Positions 1-5,069 of a stretch of 5,069 nucleotides of DNA are shown in pieces. The first letter of the stretch is position 1, and each line of letters begins with the position of its first letter. This stretch comes from Candidatus Poseidoniales archaeon. GTDB lineage: Archaea > Thermoplasmatota > Poseidoniia > Poseidoniales > Poseidoniaceae. Below the pieces are notes generated by a model that saw only the letters and a list, made by a program, of their open reading frames with translations, made no database searches and was not told the origin of the DNA. The DNA is taken from positions 1 through 5,069 of the forward strand of contig JAAXIR010000139.1 in the NCBI GenBank assembly GCA_012270265.1, in the 5' to 3' direction. The position numbers and the translations under genes are program-made.

Positions 1-1499
1 CCTAGAAGTCGCTTAGCACGTGTAAGCGATTCGCTCGCCTCATCAAGATTCTTCATGAGACGCTGCGTACGTGCCAATCCAAGCCATGCAACACCAAGTT
101 CTCGATTGAGTTGAAGAGCCGCTTGAAACGATTGGATAGCAGAGCCGAGAAGAATTTGATCGGTTTCACCAGTTCCATCACGTCGTCGATCCGCACGGGC
201 CAAGTGTAGCCGCCCTTCAACGATGTGAAGTTCTGGATGATCGATGTTTGCAGGGGTTCCATCGAGGAGCGCTTGTGCGACCTCAATCCGACCTTCTGCC
301 AAACGTCGTGAAGCAACAGTGCTGCGGAGTTCAGCATCCATCGGATGCTTTTCAATGGCTTTCTCGAGTGAGGTTTCTGCTGCCATAACATCACCCGATT
401 CAGCAAGCAAATCGGCTTTCAACACGATCAATTGAGCGCCGCCACAATCCAATGCTACAGCATGCGTAGCTGCTTTCAGAGCCTCCTTTTCACGTCCTTG
501 CTTAACGCTTAGTAAGATGGCTCTCAAAGCCCATGCTTCACCAATTTGACGGTCGAGGTTCAAACAACTATCAACGGCTTCCAAAGCACGCTCATTCTCT
601 TCAGCTTCGTGGAGTAACTGAGCATATTGGAGCCAGTAGTCGGGTTTCTTGTTGTCTTCAGCAAGAGCCTGTTCGATGGCATCAATCGCTTCATTGGATG
701 AGCCAGCTCGATGACGCAGTCCAGCGAGAAGAGAACGATCTGCGGGTGTATCGAGCCCAAGTGCTTCAAGCCGCCGAACATCCTTCTCAGCGTTCTCATC
801 TCCTTGTTGAACTAGGATGTGGGCATGAGTTCGTAGCAAATCTGGATTATCAGGATCAATTCGAAGTTGTGCTTCCAACCAATGGAGCCGTAGAACATCA
901 TCCGCTTTGAGAACAGCAACCTTCTCGAGTCCTCGCAACACAACCTCGTTTCCAGGCAATGCCTGATGTGCGACTCCGAAAGCGCTTTCCGCCCAGTCTA
1001 GATTTTGCAAATGCAATGAGCAAAGCCCGACCTGCAGAGCTTGTCGACCATCGAGACCCAATGTCGCCATCGTCATACCATTTTGGTCGAGAACACTGAG
1101 GAGACGTGAAGTCATTTGGGTTTGCATTGGCGACAAGTCGATATCGACACTTTGTAGTGGAATTGAAGAATAAACAGCTTCAATTGCATCTTGTACCATG
1201 CTTGCTGAAACGATCCCACCCTCAAGTGAGGCAATTGCTTGGTGAGCACGCATGCCGAAATCGACGGTTGGATGCGTAGCCCGTAGCGCTCCAAGCAAAT
1301 TATCGTAATGATCGATTTTTTTCTGAAGCAAGACCAATGCATCGGTCGTTTGTTTTGCATGTGCGCCCTGTGACTCGGAGAGAACGATGGTCCGATCAGA
1401 GACGTTCTGCAAGGCGTTTCTTGCGTGATAGAGGTTCCACGTAAGGGCACTTGCTGCGCCAACCGATAGACCAACAACAAGGAATGTAACAGGTTCCAT
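1..1499 (-). CDS. Membrane-anchored TPR-repeat protein, C-terminus cut by window edge
   Basis: An uninterrupted minus-strand frame runs from ATG at 1499 to the window edge: 499 complete codons, no stop reached. The start is well fixed, because an in-frame TGA lies 15 bases upstream with no other start codon between. Residues 4-21 are a hydrophobic helix (FLVVGLSVGAASALTW core) followed by His/Arg, so the positive-inside rule predicts a signal anchor with the bulk in the cytoplasm. Residues 25-72 are polar and probably coiled coil. From about 151 onward there are roughly nine helix-turn-helix units of about 34 residues with TPR-type A/L/G/Y spacing, for example 255-286, 287-318 (W289, Y292), 319-352, 354-386 and 466-499. 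The unit at 422-465 carries a charged insertion near 437-449. TPR arrays bind other proteins, so an adaptor or assembly role is inferred; no enzymatic motif is visible. It is transcribed divergently from the plus-strand coiled-coil gene. Confidence 0.88.
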   Translation of the reverse strand, partial: MEPVTFLVVGLSVGAASALTWNLYHARNALQNVSDRTIVLSESQGAHAKQTTDALVLLQKKIDHYDNLLGALRATHPTVDFGMRAHQAIASLEGGIVSASMVQDAIEAVYSSIPLQSVDIDLSPMQTQMTSRLLSVLDQNGMTMATLGLDGRQALQVGLCSLHLQNLDWAESAFGVAHQALPGNEVVLRGLEKVAVLKADDVLRLHWLEAQLRIDPDNPDLLRTHAHILVQQGDENAEKDVRRLEALGLDTPADRSLLAGLRHRAGSSNEAIDAIEQALAEDNKKPDYWLQYAQLLHEAEENERALEAVDSCLNLDRQIGEAWALRAILLSVKQGREKEALKAATHAVALDCGGAQLIVLKADLLAESGDVMAAETSLEKAIEKHPMDAELRSTVASRRLAEGRIEVAQALLDGTPANIDHPELHIVEGRLHLARADRRRDGTGETDQILLGSAIQSFQAALQLNRELGVAWLGLARTQRLMKNLDEASESLTRAKRLL

Positions 1500-1508
1500 T
1501 GCTCGTTT

Positions 1509-1520
1509 AGTTGTTCAACT
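1509..1520. promoter_or_regulatory. Small dyad between TATA-like box and start of the TPR gene
   Basis: AGTTG-TT-CAACT is a perfect 5+5 bp inverted repeat with a 2-base centre. It lies between the candidate TATA box and the start codon of the TPR gene, where a repressor site would block transcription. The loop is too short for a good RNA hairpin, so a DNA-binding site is the more natural reading. Short dyads like this also occur by chance. Confidence 0.2.
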
Positions 1521-1530
1521 GCCTTTATGT
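1521..1530 (-). promoter_or_regulatory. Candidate archaeal TATA box for the TPR gene
   Basis: On the minus strand this reads ACATAAAGGC. The ATAAA core is centred about 27 bases before the ATG at 1499. That is the spacing expected between a TATA box and the transcription start of a leaderless or nearly leaderless archaeal mRNA, and no good Shine-Dalgarno sequence precedes this ATG. The match is short and could be chance. Confidence 0.35.
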
Positions 1531-1570
1531 TCTGCGGTCTGTATCCCGCATCAAACACCTGTTTTCGAAC

Positions 1571-1590
1571 CCTTTGGAAATCTCCAAAGG
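1571..1590. promoter_or_regulatory. Perfect 8+8 bp inverted repeat in the divergent control region
   Basis: The sequence CCTTTGGA-AATC-TCCAAAGG has perfect arms of 8 bp around a 4-base centre. It sits in the middle of the 173-bp divergent intergenic region, 72 bases from the TPR start and 83 bases from the GTG start of the coiled-coil gene. It is the clearest dyad in the window. As DNA it fits an operator for a dimeric regulator able to act on both promoters; as RNA it would form a tetraloop hairpin in either strand. There is no T-tract after it, so a terminator is unlikely. Confidence 0.5.
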
Positions 1591-1604
1591 CCAACAATTT
1601 CGGA

Positions 1605-1613
1605 TGATTTAGA
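1605..1613 (+). promoter_or_regulatory. Weak TATA-like box for the coiled-coil gene
   Basis: TGATTTAGA contains an AT-rich TTTAGA core about 60 bases before the GTG start at 1673. A transcript starting about 25 bases downstream, near 1632-1637, would have a leader of roughly 35-40 bases that includes the Shine-Dalgarno sequence. The match to a TATA box is poor, so this is only the best available candidate. Confidence 0.2.
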
Positions 1614-1660
1614 CCAAATCACGGCTCACATTGAAAACCTATGCAGTTGTATCAACCAAC

Positions 1661-1667
1661 GGAGGAG
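1661..1667 (+). promoter_or_regulatory. Strong Shine-Dalgarno sequence that fixes the GTG start at 1673
   Basis: GGAGGAG is followed by a 5-base spacer (AAAGC) and then GTG at 1673-1675. This is a near-ideal ribosome binding site. It favours GTG 1673 over the in-frame TTG at 1631, which has no such site and would put the GGAGGAG inside the coding region. Confidence 0.7.
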
Positions 1668-1672
1668 AAAGC

Positions 1673-2839
1673 GTGGGAAGTGATGATGCCTCCAAGGATT
1701 CCATCAATCTGGAATCCTATTTTTCCACCTGGGGAGAATTAGGTTTTGATGCACCTTCCTTCCAAGAAGGCGCTGCCCAATTGAAACCCTCTGAGTTCGC
1801 TGATTTACAACGAACTGTTGAATCTGCTCAACATCTCAAATCTCGTATGAAACCGTTTGCAACCACAGAAGACATTCATCAGTTGATTGATGAATTTCGA
1901 AATCCAAACGATTGGGAAGAAGTAGAAGACCAATTCAATCGATGGAGTACAGCAAATGCTCCCTGGGAATCTGGATATTATCGCTGGTTCCCTCAATGGT
2001 CGATGAACGAAGAAGTACAAGATCAATTTTGGAACATCATCAACATCGCTGCATTGCTCGATGAATCCAGCTGGACATCACTGGATTTGCTTCTACCTCT
2101 TCTTGCGCAACCAGCGAACTATCCGAACATCCTCAATGAACTCGAACAGCTCGTTCAGGACGAAGAGCGTCAACGCACGTTGATCGAAAAGGCAGCTCTG
2201 CAATTAAACCAAAAAGGCTACGAGGTTGCAATCCAATCGTCAAAAATCATCGAACAGTTCGATGAAATCGAGAAGCTTCAAAGCTACTCAAACCGAATGG
2301 AATTGCTCCGATTGCAGATTCAATCCGACATTCTTCCATTTGATCCAGTCCTTGCTGAAACCTTCGTCGGCCGAGCCAACGATCTCGTTGCATCACCTTC
2401 CGATGAGATTGAATCACTCGAGAAGAATATTGCAACAATATCCGCCGATCTCCAAAACCGGCTCAGCGAAATGCATACCCTGCTACGTCAATGGCAATCT
2501 GAAGGCTACACGTACGAAGAACGATTACGAATTCTTCCAGAAGATTTGTTGGAGTGGGAACACCTTCTGCCCGAAATCGAACAACAATATCACCGTCATT
2601 CTGGCGCCTTAGAACGATGGAATGAGATCAAGAAGTTGTGGAATCATCAGGACGCTGCAATCGACCGAATTGTCGGAAAGATTGAGCATACAGATACCTT
2701 CCTGGATAAAATCGATGCATTGGAGCAGCAATGGACTGAAAAGGAACTTCAAGGCGCTTCTTTGATTGAACGATGGGAGCAATTTGGATTTGAGATGGAC
2801 GTCTGGCGATACAAAATGACACACGATCCCATACAATGA
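1673..2839 (+). CDS. N-terminal piece of interrupted coiled-coil repeat protein (388 aa)
   Basis: This segment opens with GTG 1673 behind a strong Shine-Dalgarno sequence and ends at TGA 2837. An in-frame TTG at 1631 would add 14 residues but lacks a ribosome site. The product is soluble, acidic and almost wholly helical, with no signal peptide or membrane segment. Motifs of the type W-x3-G-[FYW] occur at G24 (W20, F25), G278 (W274, Y279) and G372 (W368, F373), with a variant at G182 (L178, Y183) and a looser one at G101 (W98, Y102). Leu-rich heptad-like stretches lie between them, notably 235-275 and 320-365. The last unit is cut 17 residues after G372 by the TGA. If translated alone it would be a truncated repeat protein. 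No enzymatic motif and no recognised family are seen. Confidence 0.7.
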   Translation: MGSDDASKDSINLESYFSTWGELGFDAPSFQEGAAQLKPSEFADLQRTVESAQHLKSRMKPFATTEDIHQLIDEFRNPNDWEEVEDQFNRWSTANAPWESGYYRWFPQWSMNEEVQDQFWNIINIAALLDESSWTSLDLLLPLLAQPANYPNILNELEQLVQDEERQRTLIEKAALQLNQKGYEVAIQSSKIIEQFDEIEKLQSYSNRMELLRLQIQSDILPFDPVLAETFVGRANDLVASPSDEIESLEKNIATISADLQNRLSEMHTLLRQWQSEGYTYEERLRILPEDLLEWEHLLPEIEQQYHRHSGALERWNEIKKLWNHQDAAIDRIVGKIEHTDTFLDKIDALEQQWTEKELQGASLIERWEQFGFEMDVWRYKMTHDPIQ

Positions 2840-3244
2840 CTTGAAGAAATGAATCTTCAACTTCCTCTTTACGACCGAGCAAATGAACTGCTTGAGGGCA
2901 TGCTTCAACTCGACACCTCTCTTGGAGGTGAAGAAGAAGCTGAGAGGCGTTCAACCATTCTTCGTACCATGGATTTGGACAATGATTTGCTCGATGAGAT
3001 GGAGCAATGGCTGAGCAAGAAAACACTACGGAACACACGCCATCGACGCATGCTTCAGGCAGAATGGGAGCGAGCAGGCCGTGAAGGTAAAGTCAATTCA
3101 GAAAAGACCTTTTCCGATTTGTATTCCTTTGAACATGCAGTCGCCTCGATTGAACACCAGTCACAACATCTCATTGCAAGTGGCGTGACTTCTCATGCTA
3201 TTGAGCGAACCAAGGCAGAGTTGTTGCGTCTTGAGGGACGTGGT
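1745..3244 (+). repeat. Degenerate ~95-codon protein repeat with W-x3-G-aromatic signature
   Basis: Counting codons from GTG 1673, the signature glycines fall at 24, 101, 182, 278, 372, 469 and 524. The middle spacings are 96, 94 and 97, while the outer ones (77, 81 and 55) are looser. Typical units are WGELGF, WQSEGY, WEQFGF and WERAGR, each preceded by a Leu/Ile-rich helix and followed by about 90 residues of helix. The unit starting at 372 spans the TGA at codon 389 and reaches the next signature at 469 with normal length. The repeats are too diverged to show at the DNA level. The alignment was made by eye. Confidence 0.5.
2837..2839 (+). other. In-frame TGA interrupting the coiled-coil gene
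   Basis: The TGA follows ATCCCATACAA and is followed by CTTGAAGAAATG, so codons CTT GAA GAA continue in frame to the ATG at 2849. In a hand alignment on the signature glycine, this codon lies at G+17. The unit at G278 has Trp there and the unit at G524 has Phe. A single G-to-A change from TGG would produce it, and a C-to-T change from CGA (Arg) is also possible. Confidence 0.75.
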
Positions 3245-3940
3245 TGGAACGTCACAGAACTGCTCCAACTTCTCAACGAGCATCCAGACGCTTTCTTCCA
3301 ACAGTTCCCAAAAGCAATGGAGGCTATGTCACGTATCGTGGCAACACAGCGTAGAATCGCTAATCTCGATTGGCGACGTGATGTGCATCGTGCTGGAGAG
3401 ATTGCATTGCATGTTCGTAATCCATTGCAATTGGTCAAAATTGAACAACAAATTCCAGCATTGATTCGCCATCTCGCAGACCGAGCGATTGAGGATGAAA
3501 CGTATGCGTACACATCCTGGCTTCCAGAGCAGCGCCCAGTTCTTCTCCCTCGTGAACAATCACTGATACGGAAAGTACCAGCAAAGGTCCAACCACAAAC
3601 CACTCTCGAAGAAGCCCATGAAGCCATGCTGGAGGCGATGGAGAGCGAGCCTGAGATGGACGCTGAAGAGGCAGAAACCATGCTCAACGACACCAAGCGC
3701 CAACGCCAAGAAGAAAATGAGTTGAAGTTGGCAAGAAATGAATCGGAAAAAATCGCCAAAGAAGTGCAAACAACTTCATCCTCAGCAGATGAAAACATAA
3801 TCGCAGAAGAGAAGAAGGCAGTTGTTGCACCAGTATCAACTTCAGTCGTAGAAGGCGATTTAACCTCCTATGAACGTCTTCTTCGTCTGATTGGTTTAAC
3901 AGAAGAGGCAGATATTCTCGCTGGTTCGGGAGCTGTTTAA
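2849..3940 (+). CDS. Middle piece of interrupted coiled-coil repeat protein (363 aa)
   Basis: The first ATG after the TGA is at 2849, nine bases downstream and in the same frame as the preceding piece; only a weak GAAG precedes it. Residues 1-120 complete one ~95-residue repeat, with the next W-x3-G signature at W74/G78. A Gly-Trp motif (LEGRGW) occurs at 129-134 and further helices run to about 240. Residues 251-336 are low complexity: first Glu/Ala/Met-rich, then Lys/Glu-rich, then Ser/Thr/Val-rich, probably an unstructured or single-helix linker. Residues 337-363 begin a C-terminal domain (YERLLRLIGL helix) that stops abruptly at TAA 3938 and is continued in frame beyond it. It could be made by reinitiation if the gene is truly split, but it looks like an internal part of one protein. 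Confidence 0.65.
   Translation: MNLQLPLYDRANELLEGMLQLDTSLGGEEEAERRSTILRTMDLDNDLLDEMEQWLSKKTLRNTRHRRMLQAEWERAGREGKVNSEKTFSDLYSFEHAVASIEHQSQHLIASGVTSHAIERTKAELLRLEGRGWNVTELLQLLNEHPDAFFQQFPKAMEAMSRIVATQRRIANLDWRRDVHRAGEIALHVRNPLQLVKIEQQIPALIRHLADRAIEDETYAYTSWLPEQRPVLLPREQSLIRKVPAKVQPQTTLEEAHEAMLEAMESEPEMDAEEAETMLNDTKRQRQEENELKLARNESEKIAKEVQTTSSSADENIIAEEKKAVVAPVSTSVVEGDLTSYERLLRLIGLTEEADILAGSGAV
3938..3940 (+). other. In-frame TAA interrupting the C-terminal domain
   Basis: The context is GGAGCTGTT-TAA-GTTGTTAGAAGA. Coding character continues in the same frame with V-V-R-R-A-I-A-S-H-V-G, although no ATG, GTG or TTG occurs before 4004. One base change from GAA, CAA or AAA would give this stop, which fits a charged or polar residue in the helix. 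Confidence 0.7.
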
Positions 3941-4339
3941 GTTGTTAGAAGAGCAATAGCGTCGCATGTTGGTAGCGAACCTCGTGATGTACGAGTCGAT
4001 CGATTGCTTCGGTTGATGTTGCGCCTTCTCCCTCAAGGCGACCAAGGAGATGGTGAACGATCAAAGATGATTGATTCGATTGGTGATATTCTTCCAAAGT
4101 ACAATCAATGGGTTCGAATGCGGCTTGAAGCAAGACATATGGGTGCATCTGGGACATTCTTCGAAGATGCCGCCCGCTTGGGTACTGCGTTGCAGAGAGT
4201 ACCTGGGCCCGGCGTTCGCGTACCCCTCAATGCAGATACATATCCACTGCCTGAACCATCGAACTTGAATGAATTACACCAACAAACAGAACGGCTGATT
4301 CAATCGATGCATCTTCCGGCTGCTGGCGGCATCAACTGA
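3941..4339 (+). CDS. C-terminal piece of interrupted coiled-coil protein (132 codons open, 111 from first start)
   Basis: The frame is open from 3941 to TGA 4337. The first possible start codons are TTG 4004 and ATG 4016, and neither has a clear ribosome site. Starting there would discard 21-25 residues that look like good protein (VRRAIASHVG, then EPRDVRVDRLL). The segment contains a Leu/Arg-rich helix (RLLRLMLRLLP), a KYNQWVRMRLEARHMG stretch that is probably a helix, an acidic GTFFEDAARLG turn, a VPGPGVRVPL loop and a YPLPEP segment, ending in a helix and AAGGIN. This is the remainder of the domain begun before TAA 3938. As a free-standing gene it is doubtful, and no family is recognised. 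Confidence 0.55.
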   Translation, partial: VVRRAIASHVGSEPRDVRVDRLLRLMLRLLPQGDQGDGERSKMIDSIGDILPKYNQWVRMRLEARHMGASGTFFEDAARLGTALQRVPGPGVRVPLNADTYPLPEPSNLNELHQQTERLIQSMHLPAAGGIN

Positions 4340-4342
4340 TCA
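4337..4342. other. Palindromic TGATCA forming both stop codons of convergent genes
   Basis: TGA on the plus strand (4337-4339) ends the coiled-coil frame, and TGA on the minus strand (4342-4340) ends the proline-rich gene. The genes abut with no intergenic base, so any transcription terminator for either gene must lie inside the other. Confidence 0.9.
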
Positions 4343-5068
4343 CGATAATTCATTGAGCAATGCATTTTGTTCTTCCTGCGAAATTGTAGGCTCATCACTC
4401 GGGGTTGCCTGAACAGCAATTCGTGGAGCTTCAGGCATTGGCATGTCGAGTGGAATCGGTTGATTCATTCCTGGCGGCCCTGCTGGGAGAGGAGCAATTG
4501 GTGGAGGTAGTGGTGCAGGGAGTGGTTGCGGCATCACAGGAGGTGGTGTAGGACTCGGCGGGCCCACAGGCGGTGCGAGTGGAGGTGGAAGTGGAGCAGG
4601 CATCGGTTCTGGAGGAGCAGGCGTGGATACAGGTGGGCCGACTGGAGCGGGCATTTCCTGCACGGCCGCTTTATTGACAACTGGTTCCGTGTCAGGTGGA
4701 ATTGACGTAGGAGAGGCTTCTGGTGCTTGTAGAGGAACAATTTCGACCGGTGCAGCAGGTTCTGGCAGCTGTGCAATTGGTTGTTCCATGATTGGAACAA
4801 TTGGTGTGCGAAGCTGCTTGTGCACTTCGTTGATCTCAGAGATGTCAAGTTGACCGGTTCGCATGTAATCCGCCATCGCCGGGCCAATCAAGGCCATACT
4901 TGCTCGGAACCCTGGATTGAAGACGTTCCAAGTACCTAATCCAATTTCGTGAGAATTGCCACAAGATGAAAAGATGAGTCGATGCTTCTCGAGATGTGCT
5001 GGCAGAAATTTCAATCCAGCTAAGAAGAATCCGAGACCCAAAACGATTGGCGTTAATCCTTGAATCAT
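4340..5068 (-). CDS. Membrane-anchored proline-rich protein (242 aa)
   Basis: The frame runs from ATG 5068, one base from the window edge, to TGA 4340. An upstream start outside the window cannot be excluded, although the membrane helix beginning at residue 5 looks like a true N-terminus. Residues 5-22 (TPIVLGLGFFLAG core) form one hydrophobic helix. Lys20, Lys28 and Arg30 follow it and the preceding tail is uncharged, predicting N-outside, bulk cytoplasmic. Residues 24-87 are a small, possibly folded region with one Cys (C36). Residues 88-216 are strongly proline-rich with Ala, Val and Met, including a repeated PAPLPPP[LI]AP at 157-166 and 184-193. The acidic/polar tail EEQNALLNEL may be a short helix. 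Proline-rich stretches usually act as spacers or as binding sites for partner proteins, so a tether or docking role is inferred. No family is recognised. Confidence 0.82.
   Translation of the reverse strand: MIQGLTPIVLGLGFFLAGLKFLPAHLEKHRLIFSSCGNSHEIGLGTWNVFNPGFRASMALIGPAMADYMRTGQLDISEINEVHKQLRTPIVPIMEQPIAQLPEPAAPVEIVPLQAPEASPTSIPPDTEPVVNKAAVQEMPAPVGPPVSTPAPPEPMPAPLPPPLAPPVGPPSPTPPPVMPQPLPAPLPPPIAPLPAGPPGMNQPIPLDMPMPEAPRIAVQATPSDEPTISQEEQNALLNELS
4490..4600 (-). repeat. Two 30-bp copies coding for PAPLPPP[LI]AP
   Basis: Positions 4490-4519 and 4571-4600 are direct copies, 81 bp apart start to start, matching at 22 of 30 bases by hand count. The differences fall mostly in third codon positions, so the peptide is kept except Leu/Ile. 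The surrounding plus strand is rich in GGTGGAG-like triplets, as expected opposite Pro codons. This suggests growth of the proline tract by local duplication. Confidence 0.6.
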
Positions 5069-5069
5069 C

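Larger units (their letters stand above)
1673..4339 (+). pseudogene. Large helical repeat/coiled-coil protein gene interrupted by two in-frame stops
   Basis: Reading frame 2 is protein-like from GTG 1673 to TGA 4337-4339, with 886 sense codons broken only by TGA 2837-2839 (codon 389) and TAA 3938-3940 (codon 756). No frameshift is needed. Codons 16-570 are helical, rich in Glu, Gln, Leu and Trp, with a recurring W-x3-G-aromatic motif. Codons 643-728 form an acidic, low-complexity linker (runs of Glu, Ala, Met, then Ser/Thr/Val). Codons 729-888 form a compact C-terminal domain holding a YERLLRLIGL helix before the TAA, and a VDRLLRLMLR helix and a VPGPGV loop after it. I do not recognise a named family. 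The coding character continues directly across both stops, including the 63 bases after TAA 3938 that contain no start codon, so I infer one ancestral gene. It may be a pseudogene, or intact in the cell with two base-call errors. The separate pieces are listed below. Confidence 0.62.

Noticed and set aside
533..910. Plus-strand 125-codon frame rich in His and Gln
   Set aside because: It lies fully opposite the TPR gene in a region where the minus-strand frame has clear TPR units.
1112..1597. Minus-strand 161-codon frame starting at TTG 1597
   Set aside because: From 1499 down it overlaps the TPR gene out of frame. The TPR frame has a clean membrane helix and repeats while this one loses protein character. 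The part between 1500 and 1597 reads somewhat like protein, but it carries the inverted repeat and promoter candidates, so I treat it as control DNA.
2837..2839. TGA as a selenocysteine codon or a reassigned codon
   Set aside because: The surrounding protein is a structural repeat with no redox motif, no SECIS-like hairpin was seen, and the second interruption is TAA, which one reassigned codon would not explain.
2830..2860. Programmed frameshift between the first two plus-strand pieces
   Set aside because: All three pieces are in the same frame, so no frame change is needed, and there is no slippery run at either stop.
2628..3038. Minus-strand 136-codon frame crossing the TGA at 2837
   Set aside because: It is an antisense shadow; its Cys- and His-rich composition and lack of a start site do not support a gene explaining the interruption.
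3193..3798. Minus-strand 201-codon open frame opposite the coiled-coil gene
   Set aside because: Its product is Ser/Arg/Cys-rich and irregular, as expected for the antisense of Glu/Ala/Leu-rich codons. There is no ribosome site and no domain signal.
4351..4374. Hairpin CATTG-AG-CAATG followed by T-rich bases as a terminator
   Set aside because: The stem has only 5 bp with a 2-base loop, the T tract is broken by G and C, and the site lies within the coding region of the proline-rich gene.
4623..4853. Plus-strand Gly/Ser-rich 76-codon frame
   Set aside because: It is the antisense of the proline-rich tract; Pro codons on one strand read as Gly codons on the other.
1..5069. tRNA, rRNA, CRISPR array, insertion sequence or attachment site
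   Set aside because: No cloverleaf, conserved rRNA stretch, regularly spaced repeat, transposase motif or terminal inverted repeat was found by eye.

Overview
This window reads like a piece of a prokaryotic chromosome or metagenomic clone, probably archaeal. The reasons are a TATA-like box centred about 27 bases before one start codon, dense packing, mid-range GC content, and large uncharacterised scaffold-type proteins (TPR, coiled-coil and proline-rich). The style reminds me of marine planktonic Euryarchaeota (Marine Group II / Poseidoniales). That is an impression, not a proof: no marker gene is present.

Layout. (1) Positions 1-1499, minus strand: a long reading frame that runs off the left edge. 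It encodes a membrane-anchored tetratricopeptide-repeat (TPR) protein of which 499 codons are visible. (2) Positions 1500-1672: the divergent control region, holding a perfect 8+8 bp inverted repeat, a smaller dyad, TATA-like boxes and a strong Shine-Dalgarno sequence. (3) Positions 1673-4339, plus strand: what looks like one 886-sense-codon gene for a large helical repeat/coiled-coil protein, cut by two in-frame stop codons, TGA at 2837 and TAA at 3938. All three pieces lie in the same frame with no indel between them. (4) Positions 4340-5068, minus strand: a protein with an N-terminal membrane segment and a long proline-rich region. It converges on the plus-strand gene with no spacer, and the two stop codons together form the palindrome TGATCA.

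How the genes may fit together. None shows a recognisable catalytic motif. Two are predicted to be anchored in the membrane by one N-terminal helix with the bulk of the protein in the cytoplasm, and the third is a long soluble helical repeat protein. A membrane-associated scaffold is a reasonable guess, but only a guess. The most notable point is the twice-interrupted frame. It shows a degenerate repeat of about 95 residues that continues straight through the TGA, and in my hand alignment of repeats the TGA falls where sister repeats carry Trp or Phe. Sequencing error, a recent pseudogene, a truly split gene or stop readthrough are the options.
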